Part shown: positions 33,827 to 41,594 of the stretch, piece after piece
How the letters are laid out: each line of letters opens with the position of its first letter
How positions within the stretch are numbered: the stretch's first letter is position 1
Source: an uncultured Muribaculaceae bacterium
Lineage (GTDB): Bacteria; Bacteroidota; Bacteroidia; Bacteroidales; Muribaculaceae
Assembly (NCBI GenBank): GCA_910578395.1
Contig: CAJTPZ010000001.1
Coordinates: 186,001 to 250,000, forward strand
Length of the DNA stretch: 64,000 nt
Direction of reading: 5' to 3'
Translations under genes and position numbers: made by a program
The notes under the pieces: generated by a model
The model's database searches: none
Seen by the model: the letters and a program-made list of their open reading frames with translations, nothing else
What the model was told of the DNA's origin: nothing

Positions 33827-35094
33827 TGATGGAAACATCCCAGATAGTGGCTCTCTGTCTTGCAGCCATAGCTCTCGGAATATCAGCATTTGTGTCCGGT
33901 AGCGAAATCGCATTTTTCTCTATCACCCCCGACCGTCTTGAAAGCGACGAGATCGACGATCTTCCTGTCGCCGACAGTGTAAGACATCTACTCGGACGCC
34001 CGGAGAAACTTCTCGCCACAATTCTTATCGCCAACAATCTTGTGAATGTGAGCATCGTCGTGCTCACAACATTCGCACTAACCCCATTGCTTGCCGGCAT
34101 ACCGTCATGGCAAAGCTTCCTGTTTCAATCAGTAATACTTACATTTGTCCTGCTTTTATTCGGAGAAATCGTCCCCAAACTGTGCGCCGACACTAACCCG
34201 GTAAAGTGGGTAAGCTGGGCGACTCCACCGATCTCGGCCATAGTGAACATCCTATCGCCTGTGTCGTCACTGCTTGTGCGTGGATCCGGCCTTGTGGGCC
34301 GTGTAGTGACCAAACAGACCCAGAATATCTCAACCGACGATCTGAGTCACGCACTTGAACTTACCGATGTAAAAACACCCGATGACAAGGAGATGCTTGA
34401 GGGCATTCTGCGTTTCGGCGACACAACCGCCTCGGAGATCATGACACCACGTGTCGACATCACCGACATAGATATTTCAGAAGACTTCACAACAGTGCTT
34501 GCTACAGTCATTGACAAGGGTTATGCCCGACTTCCTGTCGTGGGCGACAGCCGCGACGACATACGTGGCATACTCTACAGCCGTGATCTGATCCCCTACC
34601 GCGACAAGGGCGATGACTTCGACTGGCGACAGTTGATACGCAAACCCTATTTCGTGCCGGAATCACGCATGATCGATGATCTGATGGAAGATTTCCGAAA
34701 ACTTAAAATACACATGGCGATCGTCGTAGACGAATTCGGCGGAACACAGGGACTGGTTACACTTGAAGACGTGCTTGAAGAAATCGTAGGTGACATCAAT
34801 GATGAGTATGATGAGGAGGAAGTCACTTACAAACGGCTTCCCGACGATACCTACGTTTTTGAAGGAAAAACCGTTCTCACCGATTTCTTCCGTATTACCG
34901 GAGTCGACGAAGAAGAGTTTAAAGACATTACCGACGACTGCGAGACACTTGCCGGACTATTGCTCACCATAAAAGGAGATTTTGTAAAAGAGAAAGAGCC
35001 TGTTGCCTATGGACGTTGCCGATTTCTTGTACTTGACGTCACAGGCCATCGCATCACATCGGTCCGCGTGAAAGTGCTTCCTGTCACCCAATAA
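33826..35094 (+). CDS. gldE: GldE-like CNNM/CBS-domain membrane protein
   Basis: 422 residues. An N-terminal CNNM (DUF21) domain has three or four membrane helices, with SGSEIAFFSI and GEIVPK. Two CBS domains follow (EIMTPRVDITDIDIS and FVPESRMIDDLMEDF), then a CorC_HlyC C-terminal domain (TYVFEGKTVLTDFF). This is the architecture called GldE in Bacteroidota. Gliding is not expected in gut Bacteroidales, and a role in divalent-cation handling is more likely; that is inference. Start overlaps the kinase stop (TGATG); a second Met directly follows. Confidence 0.85.
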   Translation: MMETSQIVALCLAAIALGISAFVSGSEIAFFSITPDRLESDEIDDLPVADSVRHLLGRPEKLLATILIANNLVNVSIVVLTTFALTPLLAGIPSWQSFLFQSVILTFVLLLFGEIVPKLCADTNPVKWVSWATPPISAIVNILSPVSSLLVRGSGLVGRVVTKQTQNISTDDLSHALELTDVKTPDDKEMLEGILRFGDTTASEIMTPRVDITDIDISEDFTTVLATVIDKGYARLPVVGDSRDDIRGILYSRDLIPYRDKGDDFDWRQLIRKPYFVPESRMIDDLMEDFRKLKIHMAIVVDEFGGTQGLVTLEDVLEEIVGDINDEYDEEEVTYKRLPDDTYVFEGKTVLTDFFRITGVDEEEFKDITDDCETLAGLLLTIKGDFVKEKEPVAYGRCRFLVLDVTGHRITSVRVKVLPVTQ

Positions 35095-35137
35095 GAAATC
35101 CACACATATTTTTCATGTAAAGTTTTTGCGAAAAACA

Positions 35138-35169
35138 TTTGCAAAAATAGAAAAACATTCTTACCTTTG
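35138..35169 (+). promoter_or_regulatory. tRNA-His promoter
   Basis: TTTG (35138-35141), 20 bases, TACCTTTG (35162-35169): full consensus. Confidence 0.7.
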
Positions 35170-35213
35170 CGCCGTCTGAAACCCGATAGAGATCGGGAAT
35201 CAAACATAAATAT

Positions 35214-35288
<75 letters not shown>

Positions 35289-35291
35289 CTG

Positions 35292-35323
35292 AAAAAAAGC
35301 GGAAGATATCTTCCGCTTTTTTA
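35292..35323 (+). terminator. Intrinsic terminator after tRNA-His
   Basis: Perfect palindrome GCGGAAGATATCTTCCGC flanked by a run of A before and T after, just behind the tRNA. The symmetry means it could also work leftwards. Confidence 0.85.
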
Positions 35324-35552
35324 ATATATACCTGATTAAACAGATAATCCTAAATGCATTTCTGAAAATCAGTCGGCATTATTATAGATTGTCAATATCG
35401 GAATCATGTTAACCTGGCTTCAAATACTTGCCCCTGAAGATAAAAAACACCAGACTATTTGGACAAATGCCAAACAGCCGGGTGTAAAACCTTTATAAAA
35501 CCACACCTATAATCGCACTTACAGCAGAACAGATAAACAATCACATAATCGG

Positions 35553-36842
35553 TCAGTGGTCCGACATGATCTTAAGAACCATCAGGTCTGTCTCGTTCAT
35601 TGCCTCACGCCCTATTGCTGTCAGGTTGCGCACCGTCACATCGACGTCATCGTCGACAATACCTTCGGCCGACGATACACATTCATCGTTCATCGCCATA
35701 AGAGCCGACACAAGCGCGGTGTTTACACCCGACATAATCTTCAGGGCACATGCAGGCTTCGCACCGTCGCATATCATACCCGTGAGCGTAGCTACCATAT
35801 TTTTCACCGCATAGGTGCCGTGAGTGAAATCGCCGCCCATAAGATAGGTAAGCGCAATCGAAGCTCCTGTAGCCGCCACAACGCAACCACACAACGCCGA
35901 CAATCTACCGAGCGACTGCTTGATATAGATGCTTGTGAGATGGGCAAGCACGAGCGCTCTCACGGTCTGTTCCTCCGATGCATTGATTTCCTCCGCATAA
36001 GTCACTACTGGAAGCGTTATAGTGATGCCCTGGTTGCCACTGCCCGAATTAGACATAACGGCAACCGGTTCGCCTGCCATGCGTGCGTCACAGGCGCCGG
36101 CGGTCATGGCCAGCATGTGTCGGGCCGGAGTATCACCATACATGCTCTTTCCGGCTGTCGCTATGATTCGTCCCACCTTATGGCCGAACCCCTGCCCCTT
36201 GAGCGCACGTTCGGCCGCCGCACGATTAAGGCGCTCAGCCTCTCTGATAAATATAAGCTCATCGAGCGGTGACTCCACGGCATATCTCCACACAGTATGG
36301 AGAGTAAGAGCTATCTCCTCATCAGCGCCATCGCATTCTCCGGCAAAATCCTCATGGAAAAGCACCTCGCTATCTTTTTCGATATGAACAAAGCGTGTAT
36401 GTCCTCCACAAATGACTGCTTTACCAAAATGACCGCCTGACTCGTCACGGGCAATAGCTGAAATATACAACTTGTCGGGAGCTTCCGGATAATGGCTGAT
36501 CTCCACACGCTCTTCACTGATCATTTTTTTACCCAGATCCACAGCGTTGTCATCAACATCCCGAAGGACCTCAAGTCCATATTCCGACTTACCGGTTATA
36601 GCTCCAAGAGCAATCGCTATAGGCAGACCTATCATACCCGTACCCGGAATGCCTACCCCCATAGCATTTTTAAGAATATTGCCGCTCAGAGCCACCTCAA
36701 TCCGAGCCGGAGCCGTGTCCAGCGTTTCCGAAGCCTTTGCCACGGCCAACGCCACCGCTACCGGTTCGGTACATCCGATAGCCGGAACGACCTCCCGCAT
36801 AATCAACGATTTTATTTCCCGTCTTGTATTTTCGTCGAGCAT
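35553..36842 (-). CDS. L-cysteine desulfidase-like protein (CyuA/YhaM, UPF0597 family)
   Basis: 429 residues. Conserved are MREVVPAIGCTEPVAVALA near the N-terminus (Cys as a cluster ligand), SNSGSGNQGITITLPV and CGCVVAATGASIAL, with later Cys-rich motifs AGACDARM and MICDGAKPACALKI. The family is related to the serine dehydratase iron-sulfur fold and breaks cysteine into pyruvate, sulfide and ammonia; the exact substrate here is inferred. ATG at 36842 is preferred over GTG at 36866 because a -7 element (36873-36866) covers that codon. Single-gene transcript as far as seen. Confidence 0.85.
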   Translation of the reverse strand: MLDENTRREIKSLIMREVVPAIGCTEPVAVALAVAKASETLDTAPARIEVALSGNILKNAMGVGIPGTGMIGLPIAIALGAITGKSEYGLEVLRDVDDNAVDLGKKMISEERVEISHYPEAPDKLYISAIARDESGGHFGKAVICGGHTRFVHIEKDSEVLFHEDFAGECDGADEEIALTLHTVWRYAVESPLDELIFIREAERLNRAAAERALKGQGFGHKVGRIIATAGKSMYGDTPARHMLAMTAGACDARMAGEPVAVMSNSGSGNQGITITLPVVTYAEEINASEEQTVRALVLAHLTSIYIKQSLGRLSALCGCVVAATGASIALTYLMGGDFTHGTYAVKNMVATLTGMICDGAKPACALKIMSGVNTALVSALMAMNDECVSSAEGIVDDDVDVTVRNLTAIGREAMNETDLMVLKIMSDH

Positions 36843-36865
36843 AGATTCAAAAGTTTTCTTTGCCA

Positions 36866-36873
36866 CAAATATA
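36866..36873 (-). promoter_or_regulatory. -7 element of the cysteine desulfidase-like gene
   Basis: Minus-strand TATATTTG fits TAnnTTTG; no clear upstream TTG at the usual distance. It places the start of transcription near 36861 and supports ATG at 36842. Confidence 0.45.
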
Positions 36874-36951
36874 CATAGAATGAAGTGATTTAAGCTTACG
36901 ACAATTTAATATTCGAGCCCGGCTTGATATTTACCATAATGCCGTTACCTA

Positions 36952-38112
36952 TCACTCCGGCATACGACTGAAATAACGCATATCATGTTCTCCTGTCGGA
37001 TGCAGAATTTCAGCAATATCCCCAAGCAGATATTCGGGATGAAAAGGACTCTCCTCAAAATAGTGTCCATCTCCCGTATCGGCAACATAGACATCTCCAT
37101 GCCTGAAAGCCTTGAATTGTGAAGCCATCGGATTGTCGCGCAACATAGACGAACGCGTCATATCACCTGAATTATTACATCTTACGAGCCATACATCGGC
37201 GTCGCCAGCTTCCATCAAAACTCTTTCCGGCGCCATGGCCACAGTTTTCCCGTCAAGTGCCGAAAACGGATTCCGCCCTCCGGCAAGGCTTATATACATA
37301 TTGTTGACCGAAGAGCCGGCACACACATACCATACACCCTGATAAGGCAGGTCCAGCAATACGGACGGTTTCTGGTCATCTTTGTCAAACGATTGCGATA
37401 TGCGCTCCTTCACTGCCAGAAATTCAGAAGACACTACCGAGAAAAGACTGTCGGCGGCATCCTCTTTTCCGAACAACAATCCATAATACTTCATCCACTC
37501 GGCACGTCCAAGCGGATCAGGCTCCATGTAGTCGGCCGTGTATATGATCGGTGTGGACAGCGTGACAAGCTTACCATAATCGCCACCACTCTCAAATGGC
37601 GAAATCAGAATTCCGTCAGACGACAGCGAGATAACACGCTCGATTGTAGGTGTCGCAGTTATACCGCAATCTACTATACTGCCATTTTTTATACCCTCGC
37701 GCACATAGTCGAGATAGATATACTCTGCATCTGTGACTCCGGCCACCGACTTTTCGGCTCCCAGTTCGGAAAGCAGATTAAGATGCATCGACGTTGTGAC
37801 AAGACTTCGGCCGAGAGGAGTCCTGACTATGGTCGATCCTTCGGGTACCGAAAACGGAATCACATCGAGACTGTCAGGCACCATTGCAACTCTCTGGAGC
37901 AATTTCGTGGTGTCCCACGGATTGACGATCTCCGCTTCTGTCCATCCGTCGGGATGACTGTACAGGCGAAGGTTTCTTGAATATTCGAGAGGGAGCAGCA
38001 ATGCCGCTCCCTCCCGCTTCTCCCGAGGTTGCCGGCCGGCACAACTCCCCAAAAGGAGGACCGACAGACAAGCAACCACAGTCAACAGATAATACCTAAT
38101 ACCTGATTTCAT
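36952..38112 (-). CDS. btuF: BtuF-like periplasmic B12-binding lipoprotein
   Basis: 386 residues. Signal peptide with lipobox LLGSC (Cys24); the residues after the Cys (AGRQPREKREG) lack an acidic surface-export signal, so it probably faces the periplasm. The fold of substrate-binding proteins of the FecB/BtuF type is suggested by LNLLSELGAEKSVAGVTD, PTIERVISLSSDGILISP and PERVLMEAGDADVWLV. Placement third in the riboswitch-controlled operon points to cobamide rather than siderophore. Its start shares one base with the btuG stop (TAATG). No inner-membrane btuC or btuD gene is adjacent. Confidence 0.82.
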   Translation of the reverse strand: MKSGIRYYLLTVVACLSVLLLGSCAGRQPREKREGAALLLPLEYSRNLRLYSHPDGWTEAEIVNPWDTTKLLQRVAMVPDSLDVIPFSVPEGSTIVRTPLGRSLVTTSMHLNLLSELGAEKSVAGVTDAEYIYLDYVREGIKNGSIVDCGITATPTIERVISLSSDGILISPFESGGDYGKLVTLSTPIIYTADYMEPDPLGRAEWMKYYGLLFGKEDAADSLFSVVSSEFLAVKERISQSFDKDDQKPSVLLDLPYQGVWYVCAGSSVNNMYISLAGGRNPFSALDGKTVAMAPERVLMEAGDADVWLVRCNNSGDMTRSSMLRDNPMASQFKAFRHGDVYVADTGDGHYFEESPFHPEYLLGDIAEILHPTGEHDMRYFSRMPE

Positions 38113-39197
38113 TATTCGTAACTAAAAAATACTCTGGTCGGACAAACTCCCACATCATATTTTCCAACATATCCGCCCTCTGCATCATAACGGACCATAT
38201 ATCCCGGAGACGTGTAATCGGCAAATCCGCCTTCTCCCATGTTATTGCTTAGGATATAAGTATCACCGGTAACCCGATCGACACCAAATCCGGCCGGGAA
38301 TTTCACTTCAACACCTGAGATCCAAGATGATACAGCGCCTGACCGTATGTCATATCTGCCATAGCTTACAGCATCAGCCAGATAACCGTTGTCAATGTAA
38401 TAAAGTGTGCCTGCGTTCAAAGCCATTGATGTCGCAGCGAAAAGAATATCAGAGACCTTGTCACCTTTAATTTCCCTTACGCCATAGTTTATCTGTTTCC
38501 AGGTCGTAAGCTCATACTCGCCCGACGACAATACAAAAAGTTTTTCGCCATCGGTCGCAAGATCTGTGAGATTCTTACCGGCTGAAATCTTTTTGGTCAC
38601 AGTCATTTTTACAGGATCAACCACTGCCACACACGCATCGGCAAAATCATTAGCCGAATTAATACCGTCGGAAACCGCAACATAGAGCTGCTTGTTGTAG
38701 ACAACCACTGCTTCAGGGTTAGGACCGACCTCGATCGTCTCTGTCACATTGAGTGTCTTGGTATCTATTTTGGCAAGATAGCCGCTGAAAAGTGTCACAT
38801 ACACATAATTGTCCAATCCGGCAAGACGACGAGGACCCGACTTCTCATTGTCGAGAGTAATGGTCTTTTTCAGTTTCAACGTGTTGCGATCGAGTACCTG
38901 AATGACATTAGAGCCATTCACAGCAAGGTAGATATTATCTCCAAAAACTATGCCATCATTGAACGTGTCGCCTATATACTGGCCATTGACCTCAAAAAAA
39001 GCATTATTGAGGATAACGTTGTCTTCAAGATTGAGGTAGCTGAGAGTTCCGGAACTTGTACCCATCACTCCGGCATTGACAACAAACACGCCCTTGGTTG
39101 AATCAACCGGGTCAATCACAGGATCCGGATCATCGTTGTCGGAACAGCCGGAGAAACAAAACATGGCAGCAACCGCCATAAAAAGATACTTCTTCAT
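38112..39197 (-). CDS. btuG: BtuG-like surface beta-propeller lipoprotein
   Basis: 361 residues. Signal peptide ends in CFSGC (Cys18), followed by SDNDDPDP, an acidic sequence resembling the Bacteroidota lipoprotein surface-export signal. The rest consists of repeated YncE-like blades (for example GLDNYVYVTLFSGYLAKIDT, PNPEAVVVYNKQLYVAVSDG), about seven in all. BtuG of Bacteroides is a surface propeller lipoprotein that binds B12 very tightly and caps BtuB; gene order and riboswitch agree. It lies 17 bases after btuB. Assignment rests on fold, anchor and context, not on residue-level comparison. Confidence 0.8.
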   Translation of the reverse strand: MKKYLFMAVAAMFCFSGCSDNDDPDPVIDPVDSTKGVFVVNAGVMGTSSGTLSYLNLEDNVILNNAFFEVNGQYIGDTFNDGIVFGDNIYLAVNGSNVIQVLDRNTLKLKKTITLDNEKSGPRRLAGLDNYVYVTLFSGYLAKIDTKTLNVTETIEVGPNPEAVVVYNKQLYVAVSDGINSANDFADACVAVVDPVKMTVTKKISAGKNLTDLATDGEKLFVLSSGEYELTTWKQINYGVREIKGDKVSDILFAATSMALNAGTLYYIDNGYLADAVSYGRYDIRSGAVSSWISGVEVKFPAGFGVDRVTGDTYILSNNMGEGGFADYTSPGYMVRYDAEGGYVGKYDVGVCPTRVFFSYE

Positions 39198-39214
39198 TTT
39201 ATTCTAATCTGGTT

Positions 39215-41254
39215 TTAAAGTATATATTTCAATGTGAGCATCCATGAACGCCCCGGCATGGGATAACGGGCTATCACGGCATATTGTTTGTCAAACACGT
39301 TGATAAGGTCTCCTCTCACCTCGATCATATTTCCGTTGCGAAGCGCAAACCGACGCCATAAAGTCGCTCCCGCCTCAAAATAACCGGGCATGCGTGTCAT
39401 GGGGCTATTGGAATTAGACATGTAGCGCGCACTTGTGCCGCGTCCATGCACAACCACATTGACCCATGGATTTTCATAACCTACCGAACCTGATCCGGAA
39501 TTAAGCGGTATGTAAGCGACCTGACAACCATGTACAGGATCACTCTCATCAACATCGATTTCAGCACGCTGATAACTCCATGTGCCGCTCACTACTATAT
39601 CATGACGCCGCGCAACGTTCAGTGTACTGTTCAATGTCACATCGGCACCGGTGACATGCACGCTGCTTAGGTTGGTAACACTCCATATAAACATGTTCTG
39701 CGGTATCGCCACAATGCGGTCATGAACGATATTGCGATAAACATCGGCAGTGATCACAAGCTGTGGCAACCAGTATGCGGCAGGTGCCTGATAAGTCAGG
39801 CCAAAATTGAACTGGTCGGTACTCTCCGGTCTCAGATAAGGATTGCCGAAACGGTTGTAGAACGCCTCATTGAATGTCGGCATCCTGAATATATTTTTAT
39901 AGCTAAGACGCCCGTAAAGATATCCGCTCCTCAAAAGACGCCCGCTCACACTCACCGAAGGCGACAGCCGGTTGTGATTTACCAGAGGCTTGAATCCGTC
40001 ACGACAACTGTTGAAATAATTGGACTGCACAAGACGTCCAAGGATCACAATGCGCCCGTAACGCCATTTGGCCGTGAGTGACTGAAGAAACGTATTACGA
40101 CGAGGATGCGCGTCGGTCTTGTCATCATTGCTGTTCAATGAGTTGAACGAGTAGTCGGCAGAATAATCAAAACTCCATGCACGAGTCGCTTCATAAAGCA
40201 GTTGAGTGCCAGCATAGGCCTCACGCTGCCAATAGAACTGCTCGAGCCTTCCGCCCGGATATTTCTTATCTATTTCAGTATATAACGATCCACTCCAATT
40301 GAATTTTCCTGATACTCTCAGTCTCCACTTTTCTCCGAGCCGACTGGTAAAAACAGCCTGTCCGAAACTATTGCGGTCATGTAGACGTCCGGTCGAGGCA
40401 TCTACATTGTAAAGCAACACGGGTCCCGGAAGCTGGCGGTTGTTGTCATAATAGTAGACTTTGGCCGACAACTCACCATCGCCACGGGTTTTCCAAAGTA
40501 GATTAAACTCTCCATGCCCCGAATTCATGAGGTTGTGAGAACGCTTCTCCCGAGTTACAATATTACCGTTTTCAAGATCAAAAGGATAGTCGTTCTTAGC
40601 ATGGGTGTATTCACCTGTAAACCCCAAGGCTATCCGCTCTCCGACTCTTACAGTACCCCGAATGAAGGGACTCACGTAACCGAACGAGCCAACTTTTATC
40701 TGTGAAGTCATCTGCAACTTCTCGCCATTGAGATTCATGCCTGGAGTCGCAAGCGACAATGTCGCCGGAGAAGCCGCGGCCTTTGCCGAAATGAAAATAT
40801 CATCATTGTCGCCTATCACAAGCGACAGCTCTTCGAGATTGTCGGTTGAGTACCGCGAAAGATCTATGGATCCGCTCTGAGCGTCGGAAAGCAGCATACC
40901 ATCATACACCACTGCCGTGTGAGCGCTTCCCAATCCTCTCACCGACACCATTTTCATGCCTCCAGCACCTCCATAATCACGAAGGGTCACGCCAGGCAGA
41001 CGGTGAACAGCATCTGAAATATCGGTCACGCCATTGCGCAGCATCTTTTCTTTATCGATACTGAACGCCGGTGTTGCCGACCGTAATGTCTTTCTATCGA
41101 ACCGAGCCGTCACCACCGTCTCACCAAGAGCCTTTGCCCCGGCCTCAGTCGTGTCGACACGTACTTGTGCAGTCACCCCCAGACACAACGCAAGCATCAC
41201 TGTAATAAACAGTGATCTCACAAAACTACATGTGACCACAGCCTGCATTCTCAT
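39215..41254 (-). CDS. btuB: TonB-dependent outer-membrane cobamide receptor
   Basis: 679 residues. Signal peptide MRMQAVVTCSFVRSLFITVM ends near LGVTAQ. A TonB-box-like segment (LGETVVTARF) is followed by the plug (DISDAVHRLPGVTLRD, VSVRGLGSAHTAVVYDGMLL) and a barrel of about 22 strands ending in LTLKYIL. The frame stays open upstream through the riboswitch, so the start must lie after it; ATG at 41254 gives a normal signal peptide, and ATG at 41287 is the alternative. The cobalamin riboswitch directly upstream and BtuG/BtuF-like genes downstream identify the substrate as B12-type corrinoid. Confidence 0.9.
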   Translation of the reverse strand: MRMQAVVTCSFVRSLFITVMLALCLGVTAQVRVDTTEAGAKALGETVVTARFDRKTLRSATPAFSIDKEKMLRNGVTDISDAVHRLPGVTLRDYGGAGGMKMVSVRGLGSAHTAVVYDGMLLSDAQSGSIDLSRYSTDNLEELSLVIGDNDDIFISAKAAASPATLSLATPGMNLNGEKLQMTSQIKVGSFGYVSPFIRGTVRVGERIALGFTGEYTHAKNDYPFDLENGNIVTREKRSHNLMNSGHGEFNLLWKTRGDGELSAKVYYYDNNRQLPGPVLLYNVDASTGRLHDRNSFGQAVFTSRLGEKWRLRVSGKFNWSGSLYTEIDKKYPGGRLEQFYWQREAYAGTQLLYEATRAWSFDYSADYSFNSLNSNDDKTDAHPRRNTFLQSLTAKWRYGRIVILGRLVQSNYFNSCRDGFKPLVNHNRLSPSVSVSGRLLRSGYLYGRLSYKNIFRMPTFNEAFYNRFGNPYLRPESTDQFNFGLTYQAPAAYWLPQLVITADVYRNIVHDRIVAIPQNMFIWSVTNLSSVHVTGADVTLNSTLNVARRHDIVVSGTWSYQRAEIDVDESDPVHGCQVAYIPLNSGSGSVGYENPWVNVVVHGRGTSARYMSNSNSPMTRMPGYFEAGATLWRRFALRNGNMIEVRGDLINVFDKQYAVIARYPMPGRSWMLTLKYIL

Positions 41255-41319
41255 CCTCGAAAGAATTTTCAGGTAAAACAATTCCATGGAAATGTTAAAA
41301 ACCCATGGATATAATCCAC

Positions 41320-41538
41320 AACGGCAGGTCTTCGGACTCTTCCCGATCCTTCCGGCGCCTTCCCGGATATATGCCGATATATCCAGTGGCTCTCTTGACA
41401 CTATATTTTCATAGTGTCGCGGCCGGGGATCTTTTCTTCAGTGGGAAATACCGCAGCGGGACTGTCGGGGATTCTCACCCCGTTCCCTTTTAAGGACTGC
41501 GCCCGATGTATCCGGGCAGCTTATCCACCGTTGTTATG
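41320..41538 (-). promoter_or_regulatory. Cobalamin riboswitch controlling btuB-btuG-btuF
   Basis: Read on the minus strand from about 41538: GGGAACGGGGTGAGAATCCC, CGACAGTCCCGCTGC, GCCACTGG, GGGAAGGCG and the B12 box AGTCCGAAGACCTGCC (41336-41321) occur in the standard order. An AT-rich hairpin (GACACTATGAAAATATAGTGTC) forms one arm. It should reduce expression of the uptake operon when adenosylcobalamin is plentiful. Confidence 0.95.
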
Positions 41539-41542
41539 CCGA

Positions 41543-41550
41543 CAAAATTA
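41543..41550 (-). promoter_or_regulatory. -7 element of the btu operon
   Basis: Minus-strand TAATTTTG (41550-41543) fits the consensus; transcription would begin near 41538, right at the riboswitch 5' edge. It lies 44 bases after the stop of the preceding patatin-like gene. Confidence 0.5.
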
Positions 41551-41594
41551 TACTACTGAAACGTTAATGTCCTACTTACATCTGTTAAATTTGC

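Noticed and set aside
41255..41401. N-terminal extension of btuB
   Set aside because: It lies inside the cobalamin riboswitch and before a proper signal peptide.
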